Assembly (NCBI GenBank): GCA_030537765.1
Contig: JAUNVH010000017.1
Span: 1-36,746, forward strand
DNA: 36,746 nt
Direction: 5' to 3'
Source of the DNA: Tissierellia bacterium
GTDB taxonomy: Bacteria; Bacillota; Clostridia; Tissierellales; Peptoniphilaceae
Position numbers and translations under genes: made by a program. This document shows, piece after piece, positions 16,736-25,426 of the stretch (the stretch's first letter is position 1; every line of letters starts with the position of its first letter). The notes below the pieces were generated by a model. It ran no database searches. It saw nothing but the letters and a program-made list of their open reading frames with translations, and was not told where the DNA came from.

Positions 16736-18049
16736 TTGAAAAAGATTAAACCGTCAACTTTACCTGGATTTTTGGAACTACTTCCAAATGAACAGATTCA
16801 ATTTGACTACATAAAAGAAATTATCAAAAAGAACTATGAAAAATATGGATTTTTACCACTAGACACCCCCGTTTTAGAAAAAAGTGAAGTGCTTTTAGCT
16901 AAAGGTGGGGGAGAGACAGAAAAACAAGTCTATAAAATTGAAAAAGGTTCTACAGATATGTGTATGCGCTTCGATTTAACAGTTCCACTTGCGCGTTATG
17001 TCGTGGAACATTATTCCAAATTGCAATTTCCTTTTAGGAGATATCAAATTGGCAAAGTTTATAGAGGTGAAAAAGCGCAGCGCGGAAGATTTAGAGAATT
17101 TTACCAAGCAGATATCGATATTATCGGTAACAATTCTTTATCTATATTAAATGATGCAGAAATTCCTTCAATTATATATTCTATATTTACAGAATTAAAT
17201 ATTGGAGAATTTCAAATTATGCTAAATAATAGAAGACTATTAAATGGATATTTTAATGGGCTAGGCATTGAAGATCCAAAATATGTATTAAGATCTATAG
17301 ACAAATTAAAAAAGATAGGCAAAGCTGGAGTGAACGAAGAGCTAAAGCGTCAAAATATAAATGATGAAAAGCTCCAAAAGATAAACGAGCTTATTGAAAT
17401 AACAGGTACTAATGACGAGATACTAAAAAGCCTAGATAAATTGGAATCTGACTCCGAAGAATTTAAAACTGGTCTAAAAGAATTAAAAGATGTTATAAAA
17501 TATATTAGACTATTTGGAGTTGATGATAAAAATATCCAAATCGATCTATCAATAACTAGAGGCTTAGATTATTATACGGGCACAGTTTATGAAACATTTT
17601 TGACCGAACATCCAGAAATTGGAAGCATTTGTTCAGGTGGGAGATATGACAATCTGGCTAGCAATTATACTGATATGCAATTGCCAGGTGTTGGAATTAG
17701 TATTGGGCTTTCAAGGCTTTATTATCAATTAAAAGCTGCTAATCTACTTAAGGATTATAAAAAATCTTTAAGCGAAGTTATAATATTGCCTATGGAAGGT
17801 TTAATAGATTATGCGATAATACTTTCAGAAAAATTGCGCAAGCAATCGATTAACACACTATGTTATACAGAAATAAAACATAAGATGGGTAAGAAATTCA
17901 AATATGCAGATGAATTAAATATTCCATATGCAATAGTGATAGGCGAAGATGAAATTGAGCAAGAATTATATTCATTAAAAGATATGCAAACTGGCACACA
18001 GCAGAAGATGAGCTTGGAAGAAATTGTAAAAACGATAAAGTCAATTTAG
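16736..18049 (+). CDS. hisS: Histidine--tRNA ligase
   Basis: 437 residues, a normal length. Class II motifs are visible: motif 2 in FRRYQIGKVYRGEKAQRGR then FREFYQADIDIIG, the histidine-specific RGLDYYTGTVYE, and GGRYDNL with GVGISIGLSRL (motif 3). A C-terminal anticodon-binding domain (about 345-437) follows. The start is TTG 16736 with AGAGGGA upstream and the conserved beginning KKIKPSTLPGFLELLP. No T-box precedes it; the T-box just after it belongs to thrS. The tRNA-His gene is in this window at 25212. Confidence 0.95.
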   Translation: MKKIKPSTLPGFLELLPNEQIQFDYIKEIIKKNYEKYGFLPLDTPVLEKSEVLLAKGGGETEKQVYKIEKGSTDMCMRFDLTVPLARYVVEHYSKLQFPFRRYQIGKVYRGEKAQRGRFREFYQADIDIIGNNSLSILNDAEIPSIIYSIFTELNIGEFQIMLNNRRLLNGYFNGLGIEDPKYVLRSIDKLKKIGKAGVNEELKRQNINDEKLQKINELIEITGTNDEILKSLDKLESDSEEFKTGLKELKDVIKYIRLFGVDDKNIQIDLSITRGLDYYTGTVYETFLTEHPEIGSICSGGRYDNLASNYTDMQLPGVGISIGLSRLYYQLKAANLLKDYKKSLSEVIILPMEGLIDYAIILSEKLRKQSINTLCYTEIKHKMGKKFKYADELNIPYAIVIGEDEIEQELYSLKDMQTGTQQKMSLEEIVKTIKSI

Positions 18050-18051
18050 TT

Positions 18052-18080
18052 TTGACACATTTATAAATTTATGTTAAGAT
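18052..18080 (+). promoter_or_regulatory. Promoter of the thrS T-box leader
   Basis: TTGACA (18052-18057), a 17-nt spacer and TAAGAT (18075-18080), starting 2 nt after the hisS stop. Confidence 0.85.
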
Positions 18081-18085
18081 AAAAA

Positions 18086-18266
18086 AAACGATGAAGGGAA
18101 GAGTAGTAAAATAATACATCACAGAGAGGGAATGGCGCTGAGAATTCTCATGTTAGTTTTATGAAAACCAACCCAGAGTTTTTAGGGTAAGCCCGTTATA
18201 GCTAATTGAGTAAGAATTAAGGTGGAACCACGGTCTATCGTCCTTAGAGGGCGGTAGACTTTTTTA
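18086..18266 (+). ncRNA. T-box leader (threonine, specifier ACC) upstream of thrS
   Basis: It contains the T-box sequence AAGGTGGAACCACG (18219-18232) that pairs with the free CCA end of uncharged tRNA. Stem I has the 5' AGTAGTA element near 18103, the conserved CAGAGAGGG region near 18122, and a 3' side where GAAAACCA places a threonine codon ACC at 18167-18169. GGG (18096-18098) can close the stem with CCC (18172-18174). A terminator follows at 18233. Low threonyl-tRNA charging should stabilise the antiterminator and switch thrS on. Confidence 0.93.
18233..18265 (+). terminator. T-box terminator before thrS
   Basis: The 11-bp stem GTCTATCGTCC / GGGCGGTAGAC with a 5-nt loop (two G-T pairs) and a T run. 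Its 5' side overlaps the end of the T-box segment, as expected for alternative pairing. Confidence 0.92.
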
Positions 18267-18288
18267 TATTAATTGGGGAGGAATAAAT

Positions 18289-20196
18289 ATGCAACTAATT
18301 ATGCCTGATGGCGCTATTAGAAATTATGATGAAAATATTTTAGTAAAAGATGTAATCAAAGATATTTCAGAAGGACTTTACAGAAATACAGTTGGAGCAT
18401 TAGTCAATGGAAAAATTTTAGGAATGCTTGACGAAATAGAAGAAGGCGGGGAATTTAAAGCTTTAAAGTTTGATGACCAAGAAGGCAAAGAAATTTTTTG
18501 GCATACATCTGCACATATTTTGGCACATGCAGTCAAAAATTTGTGGCCTGATTCTAAATTTGCAATCGGACCTGCAATCGACAATGGTTTCTATTACGAT
18601 ATAGATACTGAACACAGATTTAGCCCAGAAGATTTGGACAAAATCGAAAAAGAAATGAAATCAATCGCCAAAAAAGACTTGCCAGTAATTAAAAAAGTAA
18701 TCTCCAGAAATGATGCATTAAAAATGTTTAAAGACTTAGATGAAATTTATAAAGTCGAATTGATTGAATCTATTCCCGAAGATGAGACAATAAGTCTTTA
18801 TGAAATTGGAGATTTTGTAGATCTTTGCAGAGGCCCACATCTAGAAAAAACTGGCAAAATTAAGCAGATAAAACTCTTATCTATTGCTGGCGCATATTGG
18901 CGCGGGGACGAAAATAATAAAATGCTTCAAAGAATTTACGGCATCAGTTTCGAAAAGAAAAAAGAATTAGATAAATATGTAAATATGTTAGAAGAAGCTG
19001 CAAAAAGAGATCACAGAAAAATAGGAAAAGATTTGGAGCTTTTCACAATGCACGAAGAAGGACCAGGATTCCCATTCTTCCATCCAAATGGTATGATTAT
19101 CAGAAATCAACTTGAGAGCTGGTGGCGTAAAGTCTTAGAGAAAAACGGATATGGCGAAATAATGACCCCTATTATATTAAATGAAGCGCTTTGGCATAAA
19201 AGCGGACATTGGGATCACTATAGAGAAAATATGTATTTCACCAAAATAGACGGTGCAGACTATGCAATAAAGCCAATGAATTGCCCAGGTTCAACTTTGG
19301 TATATTCTTCTTCACCACATTCTTATAGAGATTTGCCAATTAGATTATCAGAATTTGGACAAGTGCATCGCCACGAACTTTCTGGAGCTTTGCATGGCCT
19401 TTTCAGAGTCAGAACATTTACACAAGACGATGCACATGTTTACTGTTTACCATCTCAAATTCAAGATGAAATTTTTAAAATGCTTGATTTGGCTATGTAT
19501 CTTTACGATACATTTGGATTTGACTACAAATTTGAACTTTCCACAAGACCTGAAGACTCCATGGGATCTGATGAACAGTGGAATATTGCAATAGATGCAC
19601 TCAAAAAGGCGCTTGAAGAAAAAGGTATTGATTATAAAGTAAATGAAGGCGATGGAGCATTCTATGGCCCCAAGATTGATATTCAGCTTACAGATGCTAT
19701 CGGCAGACCTTGGCAATGCGGAACTATACAATTAGATTTTCAGATGCCTGAAAATTTTGATCTGACTTATGTAAATGAGCAAGGCGAAAAAGCAAGACCT
19801 GTTATGATTCATAGAGCACTTTTAGGAAGTATTGAACGCTTTATCGGAGTTTTGATAGAACATTTTGCGGGCAATTTCCCATTGTGGATATCGCCAGTAC
19901 AAATAAAAGTTATACCGATAAGTGAAAGATTTACGGATTATGCAAATGAGATTAATAAAATGCTTATCGACAAGGGTTTTAGATCACAAGCAGATTTGCG
20001 TTCAGAAAAATTGGGATACAAAATTAGAGAAGCACAGCTAAAAAAGATAAATTATGTAATTGTAATTGGTGAAAAAGAAGTCAATGATAAAACAATAAGC
20101 GTTAGAAAACGTGGCGGCATTGATTTAGGCACAATGAAAGTAGAAGAATTTATTGAAAAAATTACTGAAGAAAGAGATACAAAGGCAATAGAATAA
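18289..20196 (+). CDS. thrS: Threonine--tRNA ligase
   Basis: 635 residues. Domains in order: TGS (about 1-62), the editing/SAD domain with HTSAHILAHAV and the distant pair CRGPHLEKTG, the class II catalytic core (about 240-530) with MNCPGS (zinc-binding C332), HRHELSGALHGLFRVRTF, and YGPKIDIQL, and the C-terminal anticodon-binding domain. Charging of tRNA-Thr is controlled here by the T-box leader upstream. The GGGGAGG before ATG 18289 is strong. The stop overlaps the ATG of the next gene. Confidence 0.96.
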   Translation: MQLIMPDGAIRNYDENILVKDVIKDISEGLYRNTVGALVNGKILGMLDEIEEGGEFKALKFDDQEGKEIFWHTSAHILAHAVKNLWPDSKFAIGPAIDNGFYYDIDTEHRFSPEDLDKIEKEMKSIAKKDLPVIKKVISRNDALKMFKDLDEIYKVELIESIPEDETISLYEIGDFVDLCRGPHLEKTGKIKQIKLLSIAGAYWRGDENNKMLQRIYGISFEKKKELDKYVNMLEEAAKRDHRKIGKDLELFTMHEEGPGFPFFHPNGMIIRNQLESWWRKVLEKNGYGEIMTPIILNEALWHKSGHWDHYRENMYFTKIDGADYAIKPMNCPGSTLVYSSSPHSYRDLPIRLSEFGQVHRHELSGALHGLFRVRTFTQDDAHVYCLPSQIQDEIFKMLDLAMYLYDTFGFDYKFELSTRPEDSMGSDEQWNIAIDALKKALEEKGIDYKVNEGDGAFYGPKIDIQLTDAIGRPWQCGTIQLDFQMPENFDLTYVNEQGEKARPVMIHRALLGSIERFIGVLIEHFAGNFPLWISPVQIKVIPISERFTDYANEINKMLIDKGFRSQADLRSEKLGYKIREAQLKKINYVIVIGEKEVNDKTISVRKRGGIDLGTMKVEEFIEKITEERDTKAIE

Positions 20197-20756
20197 TGGA
20201 TGAATTCTATTTTTTCGGAGACTCAATAACTTATGGCTATGGAGTGGAGAAAAGCCACTCCTGGCCATATATTTTTTGTAAAAATAAAAATAAAGTTTTT
20301 AAAGATTTAAGCGTAAATGGTTTAATTGCAAAAGATATGCTCGAAATAATAAAAACTTGCAAATTTGAAAATGCAGAAATATTTTTTATGATAGGCATAA
20401 ATGATAAGCTCTTAGGTTTGGATTATAAACTAAAGGAAAATTTAGAAAATATTGCAAAAGAATTTATAAATAGATCTAAAAAAATATATTCTGGTATTTA
20501 TCCTGTTTTTGATTTCGAAGAATTGGCTAAATATTCTCTTGCTAATGAAGAGTATTATAAAAATGCCTATTATTCATTAAAGGAAGAAATTATAAATTTG
20601 AATAAAAAATATGGATTAATAACTGTAGATTTTTCAAAAATGAAATTGCCTAAAAATCAGACAATATTTTTCGATGGGCTGCATTTAAACAGATCGGGAA
20701 ATGAACTTTTGGCTTTATATTTTGAAAATACTTATGATAGAATAGACTTGAGGTGA
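20196..20756 (+). CDS. SGNH/GDSL-type hydrolase
   Basis: 186 residues. The SGNH blocks are present: FFGDSITYGYG with the nucleophile S10, a middle NGL block, FMIGINDKL with the oxyanion asparagine, and DGLHLNRSGN with the catalytic pair D160 and H163. It is probably a cytoplasmic esterase or lipase-like enzyme because no signal peptide is seen; its substrate is unknown. It starts inside the thrS stop codon (TAATGG), so it is probably read from the T-box-controlled transcript. The next gene begins 6 nt later. Confidence 0.88.
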   Translation: MDEFYFFGDSITYGYGVEKSHSWPYIFCKNKNKVFKDLSVNGLIAKDMLEIIKTCKFENAEIFFMIGINDKLLGLDYKLKENLENIAKEFINRSKKIYSGIYPVFDFEELAKYSLANEEYYKNAYYSLKEEIINLNKKYGLITVDFSKMKLPKNQTIFFDGLHLNRSGNELLALYFENTYDRIDLR

Positions 20757-20762
20757 ACTTAA

Positions 20763-21740
20763 TTGGAAATCGGAAAAATTCCAAATCAAATTTTGGAAGA
20801 AACTGTGTTGAATAAATTGAAAATTAAAAGAACTGAAATGCTAAAGACAGCAGGTGTCGGTGAAGATGCAGCAGTGGCGGATTTTGGCGATAATTTGATT
20901 GTGATGAGTGTAGATCCTATTACAGGAGCTGCTGAAAATATTGGCGCTTTAGCAGTTCATATCTCTTGTAACGATATTGCAACTGAAGGAGCAGAGCCTG
21001 TCTGTTTATTATGCTCTCTTTTATTGCCTCCAGAAACAACTTTAGAACAACTAGAAAAAATAATGGAGGAAATGGCTTATGAGGCTGATAAGTTAAATGT
21101 AGATATTGTTGGAGGTCATACAGAAATTACAGACGCAGTTAATAGAGTAGTAATAACCACGACTGTATTGGGCAAAAAATTAAATATTATAAAAGACGAT
21201 CCGATAGAGACTAACGATTTAATCGTCGTCACAAAATCTTTGGGTCTAGAAGGTGCTGCAATTATTGCACACGATAATTATGAACAACTAAAAACTGTAT
21301 TGTCTGACAAAACTCTCAACGAAGCACAAGATCTGATAAAAGAAATTTCAGTCGTGAAAGATGGATTATTGGCCCATCAATATGGTGCAAAATATATGCA
21401 CGATATCACAGAAGGTGGAGTTTTGGGCGCCCTTTGGGAATTGGGAGAGGCAACCGGACGAGGAGGAACGATTTTTAAAGAAAGGCTGCCTATAAAAGAT
21501 TGCGTGAAAAAAATTTGCAATATACTAAAAATTGATCCATTAAAACTCATCTCAAGTGGCTCAATGTTAATTGTAATTTCTCAAAGTGATTATATCTCAC
21601 TTCAAAAGGAGTATAGAAAATACAATATTGAATCGCAAGTTATAGGGCGCATAGCCGATTTTAAAGATATATTTTTATCTGAAGGAGATAATTTGACTGC
21701 CATAAGCGCACCAGATTCAGATGAATTATATAAGGTCTAA
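20763..21740 (+). CDS. AIR synthase-related protein (HypE/ThiL-like)
   Basis: 325 residues of the PurM/HypE/ThiL/SelD superfamily: the N-terminal domain has TAGVGEDAAVADFG and MSVDPITGAAENIGALAVH, then NDIATEGAEPVC and VGGHTEITDAV; the C-terminal domain has DITEGGVLGALWELGEATG and LISSGSMLIV. These folds bind ATP and phosphorylate or dehydrate a carbonyl or amide oxygen. The neighbours give no hydrogenase, thiamine or purine genes, so none of those named roles can be assigned. The start is TTG 20763 with GAGGTGA upstream. Confidence 0.85.
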   Translation: MEIGKIPNQILEETVLNKLKIKRTEMLKTAGVGEDAAVADFGDNLIVMSVDPITGAAENIGALAVHISCNDIATEGAEPVCLLCSLLLPPETTLEQLEKIMEEMAYEADKLNVDIVGGHTEITDAVNRVVITTTVLGKKLNIIKDDPIETNDLIVVTKSLGLEGAAIIAHDNYEQLKTVLSDKTLNEAQDLIKEISVVKDGLLAHQYGAKYMHDITEGGVLGALWELGEATGRGGTIFKERLPIKDCVKKICNILKIDPLKLISSGSMLIVISQSDYISLQKEYRKYNIESQVIGRIADFKDIFLSEGDNLTAISAPDSDELYKV

Positions 21741-21773
21741 TATTAAAAGCTAATTACAAAAAGATGTTAATGC

Positions 21774-21803
21774 TTGCATTTTTAAAGTTTTTTATGATAT
21801 ATA
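21774..21803 (+). promoter_or_regulatory. Possible promoter of the amidase gene
   Basis: TTGCAT (21774-21779), an 18-nt spacer and TATATA (21798-21803) in a very AT-rich gap. A small inverted repeat (AATG-CTTG-CATT, T-rich afterwards) overlaps the -35 and could instead be the end signal of the previous operon. Confidence 0.45.
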
Positions 21804-21858
21804 TATTATAAAATCGATTAAAGATGTTTTGTAAATAGATTATTATTTGGAGGTTTTT

Positions 21859-23733
21859 ATGCGAAAGTTTATTATATTTATATTAGCAATTTTATTAATT
21901 TTGCCATATCAAAACGCATCTGCTAAGATGCCGACAGTCGATGTGGAAATTAAAGGCGAAAAGAATAGTTTGACCATTGCCAATATAGAAGTGGATAAAA
22001 GAGTTGTGGTCACACATACGCCTGCGTTTATCTACAATGATAGAACTTTCGTGCCAATTAGACTTGTGGCTGAAAATTTGGGCAAAGAAGTTTCTTGGAT
22101 AGAAAAAACTAATACGGCCGTTATTAAAACTGATACTGGCGAAGTTGAATTTAGCATTGATAAAGATATATGTATAAAGAATGGAAAAGAAATTAAACTT
22201 GATGAAGATTCAATACCAATGCTTGCAGTCTATGATGGAGAAGGAAAGACTGTCCTTCCTTTGAGAGCCTTAGCTGAAATTTTAGGCTATGAAGTTGGCT
22301 GGCAATATGAGGGTAGAAAAGTATCTATCGGCTTAGGAAAGACTGATTTAATAGATGATTCAAATAAAATAACAGATATAAAAATAGAAAACGGAAGCAC
22401 AAAATTAGAACAGATTGTAATTAATGCAAGTGAAAAATTAGATTATGAATTGTTTAAAGATATCGATCACAACGAAGTAGCTATTAGAATCAAAAATGCA
22501 AAAATTGCTATTAATAGTGAAATAGGAAAGATCGACTTAGATTCAGAATTATTAAATCATATTGAATATGCTCAAGATAACGAGGATGTTAAGATTTTAA
22601 TTTCTTTAAAAAGAGATATAGTAGTTAAAGATATATTAAGCAATAAAGATAAGCAGCTTAGAATTTGCTTTACTAATAAAGTGACGAGCATTTCACCCAT
22701 AATGTATAAAGAAAAGCAAGCGATTTTAGTCAGCGGAGTTAAAAGTTCTGAATATAATATTATAAAATTAAGTAATCCTTTGCGCTATGTAATAGATATT
22801 AAGGACGCAAGTTTTTATAAAGATAGCGATTTAGATAAATTATATTTTAGCATAGGTTTTATTAAAAGTATTAGGGCTTCACAATTTGTGCCTGATAAAA
22901 ATTACAGTAAAAATGATCAGATAGTTAGAATAGTTTTAGACGCCAAAGATAATGCTAAAGACACTAGTATTAAAGTTGAGAAAGAAGGCGACGATCTAGT
23001 CATAATACCTAGCGGCAATACAGATGTATTAAGTGATAGCAATCTAAACGAAGACTTGGGATATTCTGTATTAATACCACATGAGAACGATACGCTTGAC
23101 GAAGAAGAACATATAATGAAACCTGCAATCTTTAGAGAGCCTAAATACGCAAAATCGCCTCAAGAGATTATTATAATGATAGATGCAGGCCATGGAGGTA
23201 AAGACCCGGGCGCAATAGCCAAAAATGGATTGAAAGAGAAAGATTTCAATATCGATGTGGCATTGCGAGTTGAAGAAAAGCTAAAAGCTGATAATTTTAC
23301 AGTATTGATGATGAGAAGAGACGATACTTCTGTAGACATTTATAAAAGACCAGAAATTGCAAATGAAAAATTAGCAGATATATTTGTAAGCATTCATGCA
23401 AATTCGGCACTTAGCACAAAAGCTCATGGAATAGAAGTATTATATGCTCCAAAGACGAGCTCAAATTTAAAATATGAAGAACAAAAGCCTTTGGCAAGCG
23501 CAATAAATGAAGCTGTAAAACGCACTACAGGAATGCATTCTAGAGGCGTTATAAAGAAACCTAATCTGATAGTATTAAAGAACACTCAGATGGTTGCAGC
23601 TCTTATTGAATGTGGCTTTATGTCTAATCCTAATGATTTAGAAACCTTAATGCAAGAAAGCTACAAAGAGCAATGCGCAGAAGGCATATATCAAGGTATA
23701 AGACAGTATGTATTGGAAAGATATGGTTTTTGA
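21859..23733 (+). CDS. N-acetylmuramoyl-L-alanine amidase, secreted, with copper-amine-oxidase-like and AMIN domains
   Basis: 624 residues. A signal peptide (MRKFIIFILAILLILP, probable cut after NASA) is followed by a copper amine oxidase N-like domain (about 30-155; NDRTFVPIRLVAENLG and TVLPLRALAEILGYEV), AMIN-like regions that bind cell wall (about 165-400), a linker and a C-terminal Amidase_3 domain (about 440-622). Its zinc ligands and catalytic residues are visible: DAGHGGKDPGA, LKEKD, VSIHANS and ALIECGF. It cuts the bond between muramic acid and L-alanine in peptidoglycan, probably at cell division or wall turnover. The start is ATG 21859 after TGGAGG; an in-frame TTG at 21847 overlaps that site. 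Confidence 0.93.
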   Translation: MRKFIIFILAILLILPYQNASAKMPTVDVEIKGEKNSLTIANIEVDKRVVVTHTPAFIYNDRTFVPIRLVAENLGKEVSWIEKTNTAVIKTDTGEVEFSIDKDICIKNGKEIKLDEDSIPMLAVYDGEGKTVLPLRALAEILGYEVGWQYEGRKVSIGLGKTDLIDDSNKITDIKIENGSTKLEQIVINASEKLDYELFKDIDHNEVAIRIKNAKIAINSEIGKIDLDSELLNHIEYAQDNEDVKILISLKRDIVVKDILSNKDKQLRICFTNKVTSISPIMYKEKQAILVSGVKSSEYNIIKLSNPLRYVIDIKDASFYKDSDLDKLYFSIGFIKSIRASQFVPDKNYSKNDQIVRIVLDAKDNAKDTSIKVEKEGDDLVIIPSGNTDVLSDSNLNEDLGYSVLIPHENDTLDEEEHIMKPAIFREPKYAKSPQEIIIMIDAGHGGKDPGAIAKNGLKEKDFNIDVALRVEEKLKADNFTVLMMRRDDTSVDIYKRPEIANEKLADIFVSIHANSALSTKAHGIEVLYAPKTSSNLKYEEQKPLASAINEAVKRTTGMHSRGVIKKPNLIVLKNTQMVAALIECGFMSNPNDLETLMQESYKEQCAEGIYQGIRQYVLERYGF

Positions 23734-23757
23734 GAAATAGAAAGATGAGATTAATTT

Positions 23758-25110
23758 ATGAGAATAGATGGAAGAAATAGAATGCAGCTTAGAGAATTAA
23801 AATTGGAGCTAGATTATATTAAAAATGCCTTAGGTTCAGTTTTAATTACACTGGGCGATACTAAAGTTATTTGCACAGCGATGGTAGAAGATAAGGTGCC
23901 GCCGTTTTTAAGAAATACAAATCAAGGCTGGCTATCTGCTGAATATTCGATGCTGCCTGCATCTACAAATCAGAGAAAGCAAAGAGATTCCACTAGAGGA
24001 AGAATTGACGGCCGCTCTCAAGAAATTCAGCGCCTTATTGGCCGCACATTGAGATCGGCAATAGATTTACGCGCCATTGGAGAGCGAACAATTTGGCTAG
24101 ACTGCGACGTTATTCAAGCAGATGGCGGAACTAGAACGGCAGCAATTACTGGTGCGTTTATAGCTTTATATCAAGCTGTGGCAAAATTATATTTAAATGA
24201 TCAGATTGAAAGCTTTCCAATAAGAAAAAACATAGCCGCAATTAGCGTTGGAAAATTAGGCAATGAACTCTATTTAGATTTAAATTATTTTGAAGATTCG
24301 AAAGCCAAAGTTGATATGAATGTCATAATGAGTGAATATGGCGAGTTTATTGAAATACAAGGCACTGGAGAGACGGGGGTCTTTACTAAAAATGAATTAT
24401 TCGATATGACAAATCTTGCAGAAAAAGGCATAATCAAATTGATTTATGCACAAAAAGAATGTCTAAAAGAAATCACAGAAGAAGTAGAATCTAAAAAGAA
24501 TCGCTTAAAAATTGTTATCGCAAGCAATAATAGCCACAAACTTTCAGAAATATCTAATATTTTAAAAGATCTAAAAGTAGATATAATTTCAAAATCTGAT
24601 ATGGGCTTAAAAGATTGGGATATAGAAGAGACTGGCGAAACATTAGAAGAAAATGCACTCTTAAAAGCGCGTGGATTAAGAGATTGCCTAGAAGATAAGT
24701 CACTATGGGTATTGGCTGATGATACTGGGCTATTTGTAGATGCATTAAACGGAGATCCTGGCATTCATTCGGCCAGATATGCAAATGACGATCATAACGA
24801 TGAACTCAATAATCAAAAGCTTTTAGAAAATATGAAAGAGCTAGATGAAAATGACCGAAATGCCCAATTTAGGACAGCTATGGCGCTCATTGATCCAAAA
24901 GGAAGAGAATATATTGAATATGGTGTTTTAAAAGGGCAGATTGCTTCAGAAAAATTTGGAGATAATGGCTTTGGATATGATCCACTTTTTATACCAGATG
25001 GATATGAATTGTCATATGCCCAAATGGGAAATGAACAAAAAAACAAAATTTCTCATCGTTATAATGCTTTAATAAAAATTAAAGAATTGTTAGAAAATTT
25101 GACAAAATAA
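23758..25110 (+). CDS. Fusion of ribonuclease PH and XTP/dITP diphosphatase (RdgB/HAM1)
   Basis: 450 residues in one uninterrupted frame. The N-terminal half (about 1-240) is RNase PH: MRIDGRNRMQLR, STRGRIDGRSQEIQRLIGR, DVIQADGGTRTAAITGA and YFEDSKAKVDMNVI are all intact, so phosphorolytic trimming of tRNA 3' ends is expected. The C-terminal half (about 249-450) is RdgB: ASNNSHKLSEI, LADDTGLFVDALNG (D321/D322), FGYDPLF and SHRYNAL, which should hydrolyse ITP, dITP and XTP. Between the halves is a short charged linker without an internal start. In Bacillus these are the separate neighbours rph and rdgB. The gene follows the amidase by 24 nt. Its ribosome binding site is weak (AAAGATGAG at 23740). 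Confidence 0.93.
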   Translation: MRIDGRNRMQLRELKLELDYIKNALGSVLITLGDTKVICTAMVEDKVPPFLRNTNQGWLSAEYSMLPASTNQRKQRDSTRGRIDGRSQEIQRLIGRTLRSAIDLRAIGERTIWLDCDVIQADGGTRTAAITGAFIALYQAVAKLYLNDQIESFPIRKNIAAISVGKLGNELYLDLNYFEDSKAKVDMNVIMSEYGEFIEIQGTGETGVFTKNELFDMTNLAEKGIIKLIYAQKECLKEITEEVESKKNRLKIVIASNNSHKLSEISNILKDLKVDIISKSDMGLKDWDIEETGETLEENALLKARGLRDCLEDKSLWVLADDTGLFVDALNGDPGIHSARYANDDHNDELNNQKLLENMKELDENDRNAQFRTAMALIDPKGREYIEYGVLKGQIASEKFGDNGFGYDPLFIPDGYELSYAQMGNEQKNKISHRYNALIKIKELLENLTK

Positions 25111-25170
25111 GAGTTTGTTTAGAATAAATTAAAAATTTTGAAATAAATATTATTTATTTACAGATTTTGA

Positions 25171-25199
25171 TTGACAAGCGAGCAAAGTTTTGCTAAGAT
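25171..25199 (+). promoter_or_regulatory. Promoter of the tRNA-His/tRNA-Leu unit
   Basis: TTGACA (25171-25176), a 17-nt spacer and TAAGAT (25194-25199), 13 nt before the mature tRNA-His end. Confidence 0.88.
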
Positions 25200-25211
25200 A
25201 TAGTTTGTCAT

Positions 25212-25289
25212 GGTGAGTATGGCCTAGTTGGTTAGGGCGCCAGATTGTGGCTCTGGAGGTCGTGGGTTCGAATCCCACTATTCACCCCA
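25212..25289 (+). tRNA. tRNA-His (anticodon GTG)
   Basis: The acceptor stem GTGAGTA pairs with TATTCAC (one G-T pair), with the extra G at -1 (25212) opposite C73, the identity mark of tRNA-His. The anticodon loop TTGTGGC gives GTG, and the T arm has GTTCGAATC. CCA is encoded at 25287-25289. Confidence 0.97.
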
Positions 25290-25291
25290 GT

Positions 25292-25375
25292 GCGGGAATG
25301 GCGGAATTGGCAGACGCGCTAGACTTAGGATCTAGTGTCTTAGACGTGGGGGTTCAAGTCCTCTTTCCCGCACCA
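25292..25375 (+). tRNA. tRNA-Leu (anticodon TAG)
   Basis: The acceptor stem GCGGGAA pairs with TTCCCGC. The anticodon loop CTTAGGA gives TAG, which reads CUN codons. The long variable arm (TGTCTTAGACG region) marks a class II tRNA. CCA is encoded at 25373-25375. It lies 2 nt after tRNA-His on the same transcript. Confidence 0.97.
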
Positions 25376-25378
25376 TTA

Positions 25379-25410
25379 ACACACAGGAGATTAATCTTGT
25401 GTGTTTTTTT
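25379..25410 (+). terminator. Terminator after tRNA-Leu
   Basis: The 7-bp inverted repeat ACACACA / TGTGTGT (25379-25385 and 25398-25404) encloses a 12-nt loop that holds GATTAATC and is followed by a T run. The next gene starts only 16 nt later. Confidence 0.82.
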
Positions 25411-25426
25411 ATTTTTGGAGTAAGAA

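Noticed and set aside
23758..25110. Frameshift or missed stop between rph and rdgB
   Set aside because: The frame is open throughout, the linker is normal coding sequence, and no start with a ribosome binding site precedes the RdgB part. I treat it as a true fusion.
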